Assembly (NCBI GenBank): GCA_032622095.1
Contig: CP136068.1
Coordinates: 1,547,607 to 1,611,606, forward strand
Length of the DNA: 64,000 bases
From: Siphonodentalium dalli
Taxonomy: Eukaryota; Mollusca; Scaphopoda; Gadilida; Siphonodentaliidae
Direction: 5' to 3'
In this document: piece after piece, positions 43,424 to 52,535 of the stretch
How positions within the stretch are numbered: position 1 is the first letter of the stretch
Layout of the letters: each line of letters starts with the position of its first letter
Notes under the pieces: generated by a model
What the model was told of the DNA's origin: nothing
What the model saw: only the letters and a program-made list of their open reading frames with translations
Database searches by the model: none
Translations under genes and position numbers: made by a program

Positions 43424-46400
43424 ATGGATAATATTCAAAATGTGGTTCAATCAAATGCAGCCTTTACAATTCATGATGGTGCACTCAATTTCGAAATCTT
43501 CGTTACAGATATTCCGGAAGGTGGTACACGACACTCACTACATTATGGACCATTTGCAGACAAGAACAAGTTGACAAAAGTAAAAAGAAGTATTGTCCGG
43601 ATTGAAAATGCTGATGATGTTATGTGTATGGCAAGATCTATTGTCGTCGGAATGTGTAAGGCAGATAGTGATGGATCTGCGTGCTGGTCAAAGATATGGA
43701 AAAGAATAAGACAATCAATATACACAGCACAAACAGATGCAGCAAAAAATCTACTCAACCGTGCTGGCATTCCACACGATACAGTTTGCAGTATCAATGA
43801 GTTCCACAAGATTCAAGAAATATTGTATCCAGAATATGTTGTGAAAATTCACAATGAATTTGCTGGCGCTGGATTTCTATTTGAACCTGCAGAAATGTGT
43901 TCGGATAGCAAATGTGTACACATCTACTACAACAACAATCACTTCGACACCATAACATCAATCAAAGGATTTCTAGGCACCAGCTACTACTGCGAATTCT
44001 GCGACATTGGATTCCATATGCGTGGCGATCATCGATGCAGATTTGTTTGTGCATGCTGGTCATTGACACAGTGTAATTTCACAAATTGGGTGAAGTGTAG
44101 AACGTGTCGACGATCATTCAGAAGTAAATCATGTTTCGACAACCATTTGAAGACGGAAGGAAAACAGAAAAGAAAAATATGTGATTTGGTTCAACTATGC
44201 AACAATTGTGATGAAGAAATTCTCATCAATAAATCAAGCAGACATATATGTGCGGGGTTGAAGAAATGCAAACATTGCAAAGAAATCGTTGAAGCAGATC
44301 ACAGGTGCTACATTCCAAAATATGAATCACCGGAAAAGAAACCTGCAAAGATTCCATATGTATTCTTTGACTTTGAATGCAGACAAGACACAGGTGTTCA
44401 TATTCCAAACTTCTGTGTTGCACATACCGCTTGTGGAGATTGCATGTGCAAACCAATCGAAGAAAAATGTGAAACATGCGGACCGGATTCCAGAGAATTT
44501 GTATTCAAGGGTGACAACGTTTTAACAGACTTCACAAACTGGTTATTCCACCAAGATCACAAAGGATGTGTTGCAATAGCACATAATGCTCAGGGATACG
44601 ATGCACAGTTTCTACTTCAAGCACTCATACAAAGTGGAATTCATAAACCAGAACTGATCATGAATGGAAACAAGATTCTCAGTTTAAAATGCAACAGCGT
44701 GAAAGTTATTGATTCTCTGAGTTTTCTGATGATGCCGCTTTCAAAGTTTCCACAAACTTTTCAGCTGAATGAGATGGCGAAAGGACACTTTCCACATTGG
44801 GCGAATTCACCAAAGTTTCAAAATTACATTGGACATTACTTGGCTTCTGATTACTACAAACCAGACATGATGAGCGTGGAAAATCGAGAGAAATTCTTTG
44901 AATGGTACAATGAGAAAATAGAAAATTACGTGATATTCAACTTCCAAGAAGAGATGGAGAAGTACTGCAAATCAGACGTGGATATTCTTCGCCGTGGATG
45001 TGGAAAATTCAGGAAATACATATTGGAAACAGAACAGATTGACCCGTTCATTGAGTCAATAACATTGGCGCAAGTTTGCAATTTGGCATGGAGGAAGAAT
45101 TCAATGCCAGAGAAAACAATTGGAATCATTCCAGATGGTGGATACCCATGTGCTAAAAACTATTCCATGAAAGCGATACGTTGGCTTCAACATATATCAT
45201 TGTCACGTATGATAACAATCAAGCATGCTTTGAATGGAGGAGAAATCAAGATTGGTGGACACTACGTCGATGGATATGAGGAAGCCACAAGAACAGTTTT
45301 TGAGATGAATGGATGTCTGTTTCATGGATGTCCAAAATGTTACAACAACAGACAATACAAGAATCCCTATACGATGCTCACCATGGAAGAATTATATACA
45401 AGAACTCAACAGAAGAAAGATGAACTGGAAAGTCTTGGTTACAGAGTTGAATCAATTTGGGAGCATCAGATCGACGAAAGAATGAAATCGGATGTGAAAT
45501 TCAAACAACAAATGGAATCTTTCTACAAACATCGAGACCCCATTTTGCCAAGAGAAGCATTGTTTGGTGGACGTACAAATGCCATCAAATTGTACGAGGA
45601 AATTGATCAAGATTCCACAAAAGAAATCAAGTTCATCGATGTGTGTTCGTTGTATCCATTTTGCAACAAATATAAATTCTACCCTGTTGGACATTCAGAA
45701 ATTTTGATCCAAGAGCAGATCGATCAAGAACACATTAGAGACTATGCGGGGCTTGTTAAATGTACAATTTTACCACCATCGAAATTGTATATTCCAGTTC
45801 TACCGATTCATTGTAACAAGAAAATGGTTTTTACTCTGTGCAACACTTGTGCCATCAATGAGAACGAGGCATGTAACCATTCAGAAGAAGATCGAGCTAT
45901 AACCGGAGTGTGGACCACGCCAGAATTATTCAAAGCAATGGATGTTGGCTACAAAATACTTGATGTGTACCAAATTTGGCATTGGACAGATTGGACAGAT
46001 GAAATATACAAATCCTATATCGACAAACATCTAAAGATCAAACAGGAATGTAGTGGTTATCCATTTGGTGTTGAGACAGAAGAACAGAAGCAAAAGTTTG
46101 TACAGGATTATTATGCAGCTGAGGGTATAAAATTGGAGAACATCGAGAAGAATCCAGGAAAACGCCAAATATCTAAAATTATGATTAATTGTATATGGGG
46201 TAAGAATGCACAAAGAAATCTTATGTCAAAAACAGAGTATGTGGATAAACCATCACGTTATTTTGAATTGCTTACTAGTAACAATATAATTGTTCAAAAT
46301 GTTACACTTCTTGATGGTGACAAATTCATTCTGGTAAATTATGTTGACATTTTAGATAATATTGAACCTCATCATTCAGCAAATGTTGTTGTTGCTTCTT

Positions 46401-46891
46401 TTGTTACAGCGTATGCAAGATTACAATTGTATAAAGTTTTTAAAAAACTTGGAGATAGAGTGCTGTATTTTGATACAGACAGCTGTATGTATGTCAGTGA
46501 TCCATCAAAGAAGAACATCAAAACTATCGAAGGAAGATTGGGGAAATGGAGCGACGAACATCCAGATGCAAAGATTGTCAAATTTGTTGGACTTGGGCCA
46601 AAGAACTACGGATATGAATACATCAAAGATGGGAGAAGATACACCAAATGTAAGGTAAAAGGTATCACTCTTGATTACAGCACAAGTCAAAAAGTTAATT
46701 TTGAAACAATGGTACAATGTGTTAATGATCGTGAAAATTTCAAAACTGTTGTTGAGTATCCTTCCAGAATTAAAAGACAAAAGAACCATCAACTAATTAG
46801 TGAGTGTCAAACCAAAACTTTCAGATCGGTGTACACAAAACGAAAACTCGTCAATGGTATTCACACATATCCATACGGATGGAGATGTTGA
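43424..46891 (+). CDS. PolB: Protein-primed family B DNA polymerase
   Basis: 1155 codons. The N-terminal part carries a Cys/His-rich region with several CxxC pairs (about residues 190-295). The 3'-5' exonuclease follows: Exo I FFDFECR (D316, E318), Exo II HNAQGYD (N388, D393), Exo III YCKSDVD (Y514). The polymerase domain has motif A DVCSLYP (D739), motif B KIMINCIWGK (918-927) and motif C YFDTDS (D1017, D1019). A Cys-rich insert (NGCLFHGCPKCY, 629-640) precedes motif A, as often in these enzymes. It replicates the element, with a terminal protein as primer in the known model. The ATG lies 15 bp from the Ty3 LTR, and the frame is open through the junction. Related polymerases have more sequence before the GALNFEIFV motif, so the N-terminus is probably cut. 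Confidence 0.93.
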   Translation: MDNIQNVVQSNAAFTIHDGALNFEIFVTDIPEGGTRHSLHYGPFADKNKLTKVKRSIVRIENADDVMCMARSIVVGMCKADSDGSACWSKIWKRIRQSIYTAQTDAAKNLLNRAGIPHDTVCSINEFHKIQEILYPEYVVKIHNEFAGAGFLFEPAEMCSDSKCVHIYYNNNHFDTITSIKGFLGTSYYCEFCDIGFHMRGDHRCRFVCACWSLTQCNFTNWVKCRTCRRSFRSKSCFDNHLKTEGKQKRKICDLVQLCNNCDEEILINKSSRHICAGLKKCKHCKEIVEADHRCYIPKYESPEKKPAKIPYVFFDFECRQDTGVHIPNFCVAHTACGDCMCKPIEEKCETCGPDSREFVFKGDNVLTDFTNWLFHQDHKGCVAIAHNAQGYDAQFLLQALIQSGIHKPELIMNGNKILSLKCNSVKVIDSLSFLMMPLSKFPQTFQLNEMAKGHFPHWANSPKFQNYIGHYLASDYYKPDMMSVENREKFFEWYNEKIENYVIFNFQEEMEKYCKSDVDILRRGCGKFRKYILETEQIDPFIESITLAQVCNLAWRKNSMPEKTIGIIPDGGYPCAKNYSMKAIRWLQHISLSRMITIKHALNGGEIKIGGHYVDGYEEATRTVFEMNGCLFHGCPKCYNNRQYKNPYTMLTMEELYTRTQQKKDELESLGYRVESIWEHQIDERMKSDVKFKQQMESFYKHRDPILPREALFGGRTNAIKLYEEIDQDSTKEIKFIDVCSLYPFCNKYKFYPVGHSEILIQEQIDQEHIRDYAGLVKCTILPPSKLYIPVLPIHCNKKMVFTLCNTCAINENEACNHSEEDRAITGVWTTPELFKAMDVGYKILDVYQIWHWTDWTDEIYKSYIDKHLKIKQECSGYPFGVETEEQKQKFVQDYYAAEGIKLENIEKNPGKRQISKIMINCIWGKNAQRNLMSKTEYVDKPSRYFELLTSNNIIVQNVTLLDGDKFILVNYVDILDNIEPHHSANVVVASFVTAYARLQLYKVFKKLGDRVLYFDTDSCMYVSDPSKKNIKTIEGRLGKWSDEHPDAKIVKFVGLGPKNYGYEYIKDGRRYTKCKVKGITLDYSTSQKVNFETMVQCVNDRENFKTVVEYPSRIKRQKNHQLISECQTKTFRSVYTKRKLVNGIHTYPYGWRC

Positions 46892-46907
46892 GTCATTTCA
46901 TGTCAAG

Positions 46908-47504
46908 ATGTTGACAGGAGTAGTACCTCCAGAAATTGCTGAGAAGATTTATGGATATTTGGTGGCACAGTCAACACTTATTCCAGAGATAAAGAAGGAA
47001 TTACAAGAAGTCTGGTTTGAAAGAGAAAAGAAAGCAATACTACGATGCTGTGATGTCGACGAATGTTTACAGAGATTGGACTATCTTGAGACAAGTATAT
47101 TTTCTCATTTCTCTCAAAACTATATTGAATCATTTATTAAATTCAAAACATTTTTTCTCATTGAAAAAATATCTGATTTTTGGATATTTGGTGGTGATCA
47201 ACACCATTTAGATTTAGATTTAGGAACTTTTGATGAACATGACTATATTCATTATACAAAGTATGAAGATCATTTTCCTCTTGCTGGGGGAACTTTTGAA
47301 TCAGTTCCTAGGATCTATGGGTATTTGTTAACAAAAAAAATGTCAACATATGCAAAAATTCAAAACATTTTGGGGGATGATTTTTATATTTACAGAACAA
47401 AGTACAGAAGAATAGAAGACTATAATAATTGGATTATTGAAATGTATGGAAATATTTACAGCTTTGGAGATTTCTCTTTAAGAACTAAATTCACACGTCG
47501 TTAA
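46908..47504 (+). CDS. Polinton protein of unknown function (198 aa)
   Basis: Lies between polB and the ATPase. The first in-frame ATG after the polB stop gives MLTGVVPPEIAEKIYGYLVA. The protein is rich in aromatic and acidic residues (YIHYTKYEDHFPLAGG, DDFYIYRTKYRRIEDYNNW) and lacks a signal peptide, membrane segment or motif that I recognise. The frame stays open upstream into polB, so an overlapping start cannot be excluded. Strong codon structure and position argue that it is real. Confidence 0.65.
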   Translation: MLTGVVPPEIAEKIYGYLVAQSTLIPEIKKELQEVWFEREKKAILRCCDVDECLQRLDYLETSIFSHFSQNYIESFIKFKTFFLIEKISDFWIFGGDQHHLDLDLGTFDEHDYIHYTKYEDHFPLAGGTFESVPRIYGYLLTKKMSTYAKIQNILGDDFYIYRTKYRRIEDYNNWIIEMYGNIYSFGDFSLRTKFTRR

Positions 47505-47537
47505 GTTCACTCTCTGATTAGACATCAAAGTGACAAC

Positions 47538-48188
47538 ATGGAAGAATCTTTACTTTTCCAACATCCGTGTAATTTCTTTATCAGCGGACCTAGTGGATCA
47601 GGTAAAACAGAATTTGTTAAAAAAGTTATTGAATTTAAACACGATTTATTCCAAACACCACCAAAGAAAATAGTTTGGTGTTACAAAGAATGGCAAGACA
47701 CATACAATCGTATAAAAGAAATTGATAACGTTGAGTTTATCGATGGTATTCCAGACGATGATGAGGAAATTGTATCAGATAAATCATTTCCTCATCTTGT
47801 TGTTTTCGATGACATGATGGGGGAACAAGATGAAGACAAAATAATGCTTTGGTTTACTAGAAAAGGTCATCATCGAAATGCTTCAATAATTTACATTACT
47901 CAAAACATGTTCCAAAAATCAAAAAGTAGCAGAACTATAAGTTTGAATGCACACTACATGGTTTTATTTCAAAGCGTTCGAGATAAAAATCAAATAAAAG
48001 TTTTGGCTCATCAAATGCAAACCAATCATTTGAAACAAGCATACGAAGATGCAACTTCAATAAATCATGGATATATTTTAGTAGATTTTCATCCTAGAAC
48101 AGAAAATTATTTGCGAATTAGAACTGATATTTTCCATAAATGGTTGACAGCTAATGACCGAGGTCCTGTCATTTATTCAAAAGTATAA
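47538..48188 (+). CDS. FtsK/HerA-type DNA-packaging ATPase
   Basis: 216 codons, the usual size for Polinton packaging ATPases. Walker A is GPSGSGKT (residues 17-24) and Walker B LVVFDDMMGE (D91, D92), followed by a ThrGln sensor-like segment (IIYITQNMF). In related dsDNA viruses this enzyme pumps the genome into the preformed capsid. The start is the first ATG in an open frame, 33 bp after the previous gene. Confidence 0.92.
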   Translation: MEESLLFQHPCNFFISGPSGSGKTEFVKKVIEFKHDLFQTPPKKIVWCYKEWQDTYNRIKEIDNVEFIDGIPDDDEEIVSDKSFPHLVVFDDMMGEQDEDKIMLWFTRKGHHRNASIIYITQNMFQKSKSSRTISLNAHYMVLFQSVRDKNQIKVLAHQMQTNHLKQAYEDATSINHGYILVDFHPRTENYLRIRTDIFHKWLTANDRGPVIYSKV

Positions 48189-48222
48189 ATTCAGTTGTTG
48201 TTACTTTTTTCATTTTAGAACC

Positions 48223-48810
48223 ATGTCGTCCACCGAGATGTTTAGTCATGATGAACTGTCACAAATTATAAATTTCTTCACTTTTGCAGCTGAATTATTT
48301 CTTGAACATGATTGGAAATTACCATCACAGACAAAAAAGTTTTTTCAGAGAAATAAAAATGTTCTTAAAAAAATCTCTGATCGATCAACTGATATGGAAA
48401 CAAAACGCAATTTAATTTTACAACGAGTTGGTAGTGGGTTCCTTGGGGGAGTTTTAATTAGAAGTCTTTTGAAAAATTCATTTGAACAAACTGGTAGACA
48501 ATCTAAAAGTAAATCAAAGGTTTCTCCAAAACGTTCAAAGATTACACTGATGCAAACACAACAAAGGGGTAATCAAAAAGAATCTAAACGTAAAACAAAG
48601 CTTTCTCTAAATCATTCAAAGTTTACACCGATGCAAACTCAACAAAATCAACATTCTAAATTTACACCTATACCTTCTCAGCAGAACCCTCAACATCAAC
48701 CGTTACAAAAAAAACCAGTTATTGATCTTGAATTTTCTAAATTTATGCCGTTGTCTGATCCATCGAAATCGGCATTCGAAGCTTTAGAATGGTTCAATCA
48801 GAAAAGATAA
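48223..48810 (+). CDS. Polinton protein with C-terminal SKFTPMQTQQ repeats (195 aa)
   Basis: I chose the ATG giving MSSTEMFSHDELSQI; the open frame begins earlier but without a good ATG context. The N-terminal ~75 residues look helical, then a short Gly/hydrophobic stretch (VGSGFLGGVLIRSLL) resembles a membrane-active segment. The C-terminal half is basic and Gln-rich, with degenerate repeats SK(F/I)TPMQTQQ at least three times and a final FSKFMPLSD. Family not recognised; a virion or DNA-binding protein is a guess from its charge and neighbours. Confidence 0.6.
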   Translation: MSSTEMFSHDELSQIINFFTFAAELFLEHDWKLPSQTKKFFQRNKNVLKKISDRSTDMETKRNLILQRVGSGFLGGVLIRSLLKNSFEQTGRQSKSKSKVSPKRSKITLMQTQQRGNQKESKRKTKLSLNHSKFTPMQTQQNQHSKFTPIPSQQNPQHQPLQKKPVIDLEFSKFMPLSDPSKSAFEALEWFNQKR

Positions 48811-48866
48811 AAGATGAAACATATAATTTTTCTGCTCATTTTGAGACAACTACTTAGACTGTGAAG

Positions 48867-49229
48867 ATGCCTTCAAAAACTAAGAGCCGGAAAGTACCGC
48901 TGATAAAAAAATATGGGGAGTTGATTGTTGCAATGAGTAAAGTTCCATCTGCATATAAAAAGAAAATGATCAACGATGCTCCGAAACAAGTGATGGATTG
49001 CATTTCAGAATGTTGTCAAAATCTTTTAAAAGGTAATGTAAAACTGAATGAAGCTCAGAACCGCAAGTTACATTCGAAGCGTAAACATATCAGATATCTT
49101 GCAGACAAGAACAAACCTTTGCAACAAAAGAAGAAAATTTTGAATCAAAAAGGTGGCTTTTTACCATTATTATTTCTTGCTCCATTGATTAGCAAAACAT
49201 TAGGTGCAGTTGTTAAAAATATTTTGTAA
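48867..49229 (+). CDS. Small basic Polinton protein with C-terminal hydrophobic tail (120 aa)
   Basis: Starts MPSKTKSRKVPLIKKYGE. The middle is Lys/Arg-rich (NRKLHSKRKHIRYLADKNK), followed by KKILNQKGGF and a hydrophobic tail (LPLLFLAPLISKTLGAVV). Small proteins with a basic body, a GGF junction and a hydrophobic end are common in Polintons and are usually considered virion core or membrane-active proteins. The QKGG-F junction fits the cleavage pattern of adenovirus-type proteases. Function is inferred. Confidence 0.65.
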   Translation: MPSKTKSRKVPLIKKYGELIVAMSKVPSAYKKKMINDAPKQVMDCISECCQNLLKGNVKLNEAQNRKLHSKRKHIRYLADKNKPLQQKKKILNQKGGFLPLLFLAPLISKTLGAVVKNIL

Positions 49230-49249
49230 AAACTAAATCTCAAATAAAT

Positions 49250-49957
49250 ATGAAGAAAATGGTTATTGTACCATTCAGAATGTTGGAAGATTTCAAACAA
49301 TGGAAAATGTCAGAAATGAATAAACCTCAATTACCTCCTGATCCTGCAATTTCAAATGTTTCAGATTCTTACAAAGAATTGAAATCAGTTTATGATAAAA
49401 ATATTTCTGAATCAGAAAAGTCACAGTTATTTGGAGAAAATTTGTACAAATTGAAAACTTCACAAAAATCTTTAAATTCAAAATTCAGTTTACCTGAACA
49501 AAAGTTATCTGAAAACTTTGGGAACATGAGTGAACATATATTGGAAAGTGTTCCATCTAAATTTCGTGGTAAAGCACAACAAATTTTAACATTGTTGTCG
49601 ACTAATCCTAAACTTAGATGGGATGATCATGGACAATTAATTTATGGAACAGAAACAGTTACTGGATCAAATATAATTGATTTGATAAACGATGTTGTTC
49701 GTCACCGAAAAGGTTTTAACCCAGTTGGTTATGAAACATTCCTACGTGGATTGGGGGAACTTAATATACCACAAGATTATGTAGGTAACAGGGATCGATG
49801 GTTGTGGATACAAAGACATTTAAAAGGTCACACTGGTGATGAGTTTCATACACCTCATGCAACTCCTAGCAGTGGCAAGTCAAGAAAACGTTCAGTTGAT
49901 ATTTTCACACCAGAAACCAGAAAATCTATTTTGAAAGGATGGTCCCCACTTACATAA
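49250..49957 (+). CDS. Conserved Polinton protein of unknown function (235 aa)
   Basis: Begins MKKMVIVPFRMLEDFKQW. It has a charged, probably coiled-coil N-terminal half and a conserved C-terminal module: SKFRGKAQQILTLLSTNPK, the strand-like WDDHGQLIYGTETVTGSNII, then FNPVGYETFLRGLGELNIP. This module recurs in many animal Polintons next to the integrase, but I know of no assigned role. The 3' end overlaps the integrase start by 19 bp. Confidence 0.75.
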   Translation: MKKMVIVPFRMLEDFKQWKMSEMNKPQLPPDPAISNVSDSYKELKSVYDKNISESEKSQLFGENLYKLKTSQKSLNSKFSLPEQKLSENFGNMSEHILESVPSKFRGKAQQILTLLSTNPKLRWDDHGQLIYGTETVTGSNIIDLINDVVRHRKGFNPVGYETFLRGLGELNIPQDYVGNRDRWLWIQRHLKGHTGDEFHTPHATPSSGKSRKRSVDIFTPETRKSILKGWSPLT

Positions 49958-51031
49958 AATTTGACAAACTTCTAACTGAAATTTACTACAATCCAAAAGA
50001 AGTTGGTGGTTTCAGCGGAGCAAATCAACTTTTTAAAAATGCGAAAGAAACAAATAACAAAATTAAACTTTCAGATGTTAAAAAATGGTTACAATGGCAA
50101 AAAACATATACTTTGCACAAACCAATTGTTCGGAAATTTCGCAGACGTAAAACTATTGTTGCAGGAATTGATATTCAGTGGCAAGCTGATTTGGCAGATT
50201 TGCAAACTTTGCAAAAGCACAATGACAATTAGATATTTACTTTGTGTTATTGATGTGTTCTCAAAATTTGCATGGGTTGAAAAAATTAAAGATAAAACTG
50301 GTAAAACTTTAGTTAAAACATTTCAGAAAATTCTCAAATCATCAAAACGAAAACCAATTTCATTTCAATCTGACAAAGGTTCAGAATTCAAAAATAAATT
50401 ATTTTTACAATTTTTGAAATCTAAGAAAATTCATTTTTTCACAACAGAGAATCCAGAGACAAAAGCAAGTATAGTTGAACGTTTTCAACGGACATTGAAA
50501 ACAAAGATGTGGAAATATTTTACACATAATCAAACTTTGAAATACAATGATGTTTTGCACGATTTTGTGAATTCTTACAACAAAAGTTTTCATAGAAGTA
50601 TTAAGATGGCACCAGTTTTAGTAACTCGAGAAAATGAAATTGAAGTTTCCAGAAATCTTTATGGAAAGTTAAAAACGAAAAAAGATAAGATCTTGAAAGT
50701 TGGAGATTTTGTTAGAATAAATAAAACAAAGAGAACTTTCGATAAAGGATATCTTCCAAATTGGACAAAAGAAATTTTCAAAATTAGTAGAGTTTGTAAA
50801 AGTACACCATTAACTTACAAATTAGTAGATTTAGATGGTGAAAACATCGCAGGATCATTTTATGGTAAAGAAATTCAACATATAAAAGATAATAAAGTTT
50901 ACGAAATTGAATCAGTTGTTGGTAAACGTTCAAGAAAAGTTGCTGGTAAATCAGTTAGAGAAATTAAAGTTCATTGGGCTGGTTATCCTAAAAAATTTGA
51001 CAGTTGGATTCCTGCCACAAATTTGGTATAA
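49939..51031 (+). pseudogene. INT: Retroviral-type integrase with chromodomain, broken by a frame shift
   Basis: The first frame (49939-50232) carries the N-terminal part and the first catalytic Asp (IQWQADLAD) and ends at a stop at 50230-50232. The second frame continues with IRYLLCVIDVFSKFAW, the second Asp (FQSDKGSEF) and the Glu (TKASIVERFQRTLK), then reaches a chromodomain at the C-terminus (YEIESVVGK ... IKVHWAGYPKKFDSWIP). The two frames meet at about 50222-50232. The protein would integrate the element, with the chromodomain guiding it to chromatin marks. A small indel, a programmed shift or a sequencing error could explain the break. Confidence 0.88.
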
Positions 51032-51041
51032 AACTTTTAAC

Positions 51042-51305
51042 ATGGCTCAAAATGGTTCAGTTGATCTGGATGCTCCATCACAATTTCAAATCTGTGGAGA
51101 AAAAATTGCAAAAAATCAAGTAACATATTTTACACAAATTATTATAATTGTTGGTATAATCGCTACAGCAATTGTTCATTTAAGTTTACAAAGTGAAAAT
51201 AACGAACTGTGGTTAATTTTACTCAGTAGTTCTTTGGGATACATTTTACCAACACCGCGTTTGAAATATTTGAAAAATCAGTCGACAGAAATTTTGAAAG
51301 TATGA
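51042..51305 (+). CDS. Small two-helix membrane protein (87 aa)
   Basis: MAQNGSVDLDAPSQFQICGE, then two hydrophobic segments (YFTQIIIIVGIIATAIVHL and LWLILLSSSLGYILP) and a short basic tail. The arrangement, with a GY(I/L)LPxP ending to the second helix, recurs in Polintons and related viruses between integrase and penton genes. Role unknown, possibly in the virion membrane or assembly site. Its stop overlaps the next ATG as ATGA. Confidence 0.75.
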   Translation: MAQNGSVDLDAPSQFQICGEKIAKNQVTYFTQIIIIVGIIATAIVHLSLQSENNELWLILLSSSLGYILPTPRLKYLKNQSTEILKV

Positions 51306-52153
51306 ATTCTTCCTACATTACAATTCCGAGCGACAGTTCAATGGTAATGTATCCAAACAATTCTCAATGTTGTTTTACTGTACAATTACCAAAACCAATT
51401 CAAATTGATAAAGAAAAATGGGAAGTTGCATTAGTCGAACTGATAACACCTTCAGAAACATACAATGTTACAGGGGATTCGTGTAAATTCAATTTGATTA
51501 CAACTGATGCAATAATACTGTCTGTTCTTCAAAATCGTTTTGAAGAAAAGATATTTACGAGACCTGATGGCGTTCGTGCAATTGAAATACAGATACGAGA
51601 AGGTTCGTATACCTCTGCGACAGATTTACTTGATACAATGCAAGATGTAATTGATGAAACACTTGGAGAAGCAATGCAAAACGAATACGGATTTCACATC
51701 AAGTACTCAAAAGTTACAAAACGTGTGAAAATTATTCGCAAGAGTTTAAGTACCCCAAAACTAGGAATTGAATTACCACAATGTCTTTTGCACAAGTTGG
51801 GTTACAAAACTGAAAACGCTTCTGAAGATTTTTATTCAAATAGTAGATTTCCGTTTGGTGTAGATTTGTTTGTTGGTCATAATCAAATGTTTGTTTATTC
51901 TGATATTGCCGATTTCACAATTGTTGGAAATGTTGAAGTACAAATTTTACGAGTTGTTTCTTTCAGAATTAAAAGAGATATCGACGGATTACATGTAAAA
52001 CATGAATTTTTAAATTTACATTATGTTCCAGTTTCAAAGTCATACTTTGACAAAATTAGTGTAAATATAAGTGGCGACACAGGAGAATCGATTCAGTTTA
52101 TTGGTGGTAAGTCTTTGGCGAAGCTGCATTTCAGAAAACGAGAGGAGTTCTAA
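51302..52153 (+). CDS. Penton-like minor capsid protein
   Basis: 283 codons. The N-terminus (SSYITIPSDSSMVMYPNNS ... QLPKPIQID ... WEVALVELITP) has the pattern typical of Polinton minor capsid proteins, which are predicted single-jelly-roll pentons at the capsid vertices. The remainder alternates beta-like segments, as expected for that fold. It overlaps the membrane-protein gene by 4 bp and is followed 5 bp later by the next gene. Confidence 0.82.
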   Translation: MNSSYITIPSDSSMVMYPNNSQCCFTVQLPKPIQIDKEKWEVALVELITPSETYNVTGDSCKFNLITTDAIILSVLQNRFEEKIFTRPDGVRAIEIQIREGSYTSATDLLDTMQDVIDETLGEAMQNEYGFHIKYSKVTKRVKIIRKSLSTPKLGIELPQCLLHKLGYKTENASEDFYSNSRFPFGVDLFVGHNQMFVYSDIADFTIVGNVEVQILRVVSFRIKRDIDGLHVKHEFLNLHYVPVSKSYFDKISVNISGDTGESIQFIGGKSLAKLHFRKREEF

Positions 52154-52158
52154 AAACA

Positions 52159-52533
52159 ATGTTCCCCGTGTATAGAGGTGTACCACGGCAATATGGTAAC
52201 GGTATTGGTTCAATTTTCAAATCACTTATGAGATCTGCTGTACCATTTCTAAAACCGATTGGTCGGACAGCTTTACAACTTGCGAAAAAACACACTTTTG
52301 GTGTTGCAGATGAAATTATTAATCAAGGTAAAAGTCCGAAAGAAGCGTTGATGTCTGAAGGTAAAAAAGCTTTTAAATCTTTTGGCACACAAGCTAAAAA
52401 TCAAATTTTGAACTCGAGACAAAAACCTAGAAAAAGAGTAGCGAATTCAAAAATGAATCATTCAGCTGTCAAACGCCGAAAAAGTCAGTCGAAAAAACAT
52501 CCTAGCAGTCGAGCTCTTGATATTTTTGATTAA
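52159..52533 (+). CDS. Small basic virion-type protein (124 aa)
   Basis: MFPVYRGVPRQYGNGIGSIF then FKSLMRSAVPFLKPIGRTAL, an amphipathic-looking N-terminal region, followed by a Lys/Arg-rich C-terminal half (RQKPRKRVANSKMNHSAVKR). Proteins of this shape sit between penton and major capsid genes in many Polintons. The amphipathic start and a QYGN-G junction suggest an analogue of the membrane-lytic/cementing adenovirus protein VI, but this is inference. Confidence 0.7.
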   Translation: MFPVYRGVPRQYGNGIGSIFKSLMRSAVPFLKPIGRTALQLAKKHTFGVADEIINQGKSPKEALMSEGKKAFKSFGTQAKNQILNSRQKPRKRVANSKMNHSAVKRRKSQSKKHPSSRALDIFD

Positions 52534-52535
52534 TC

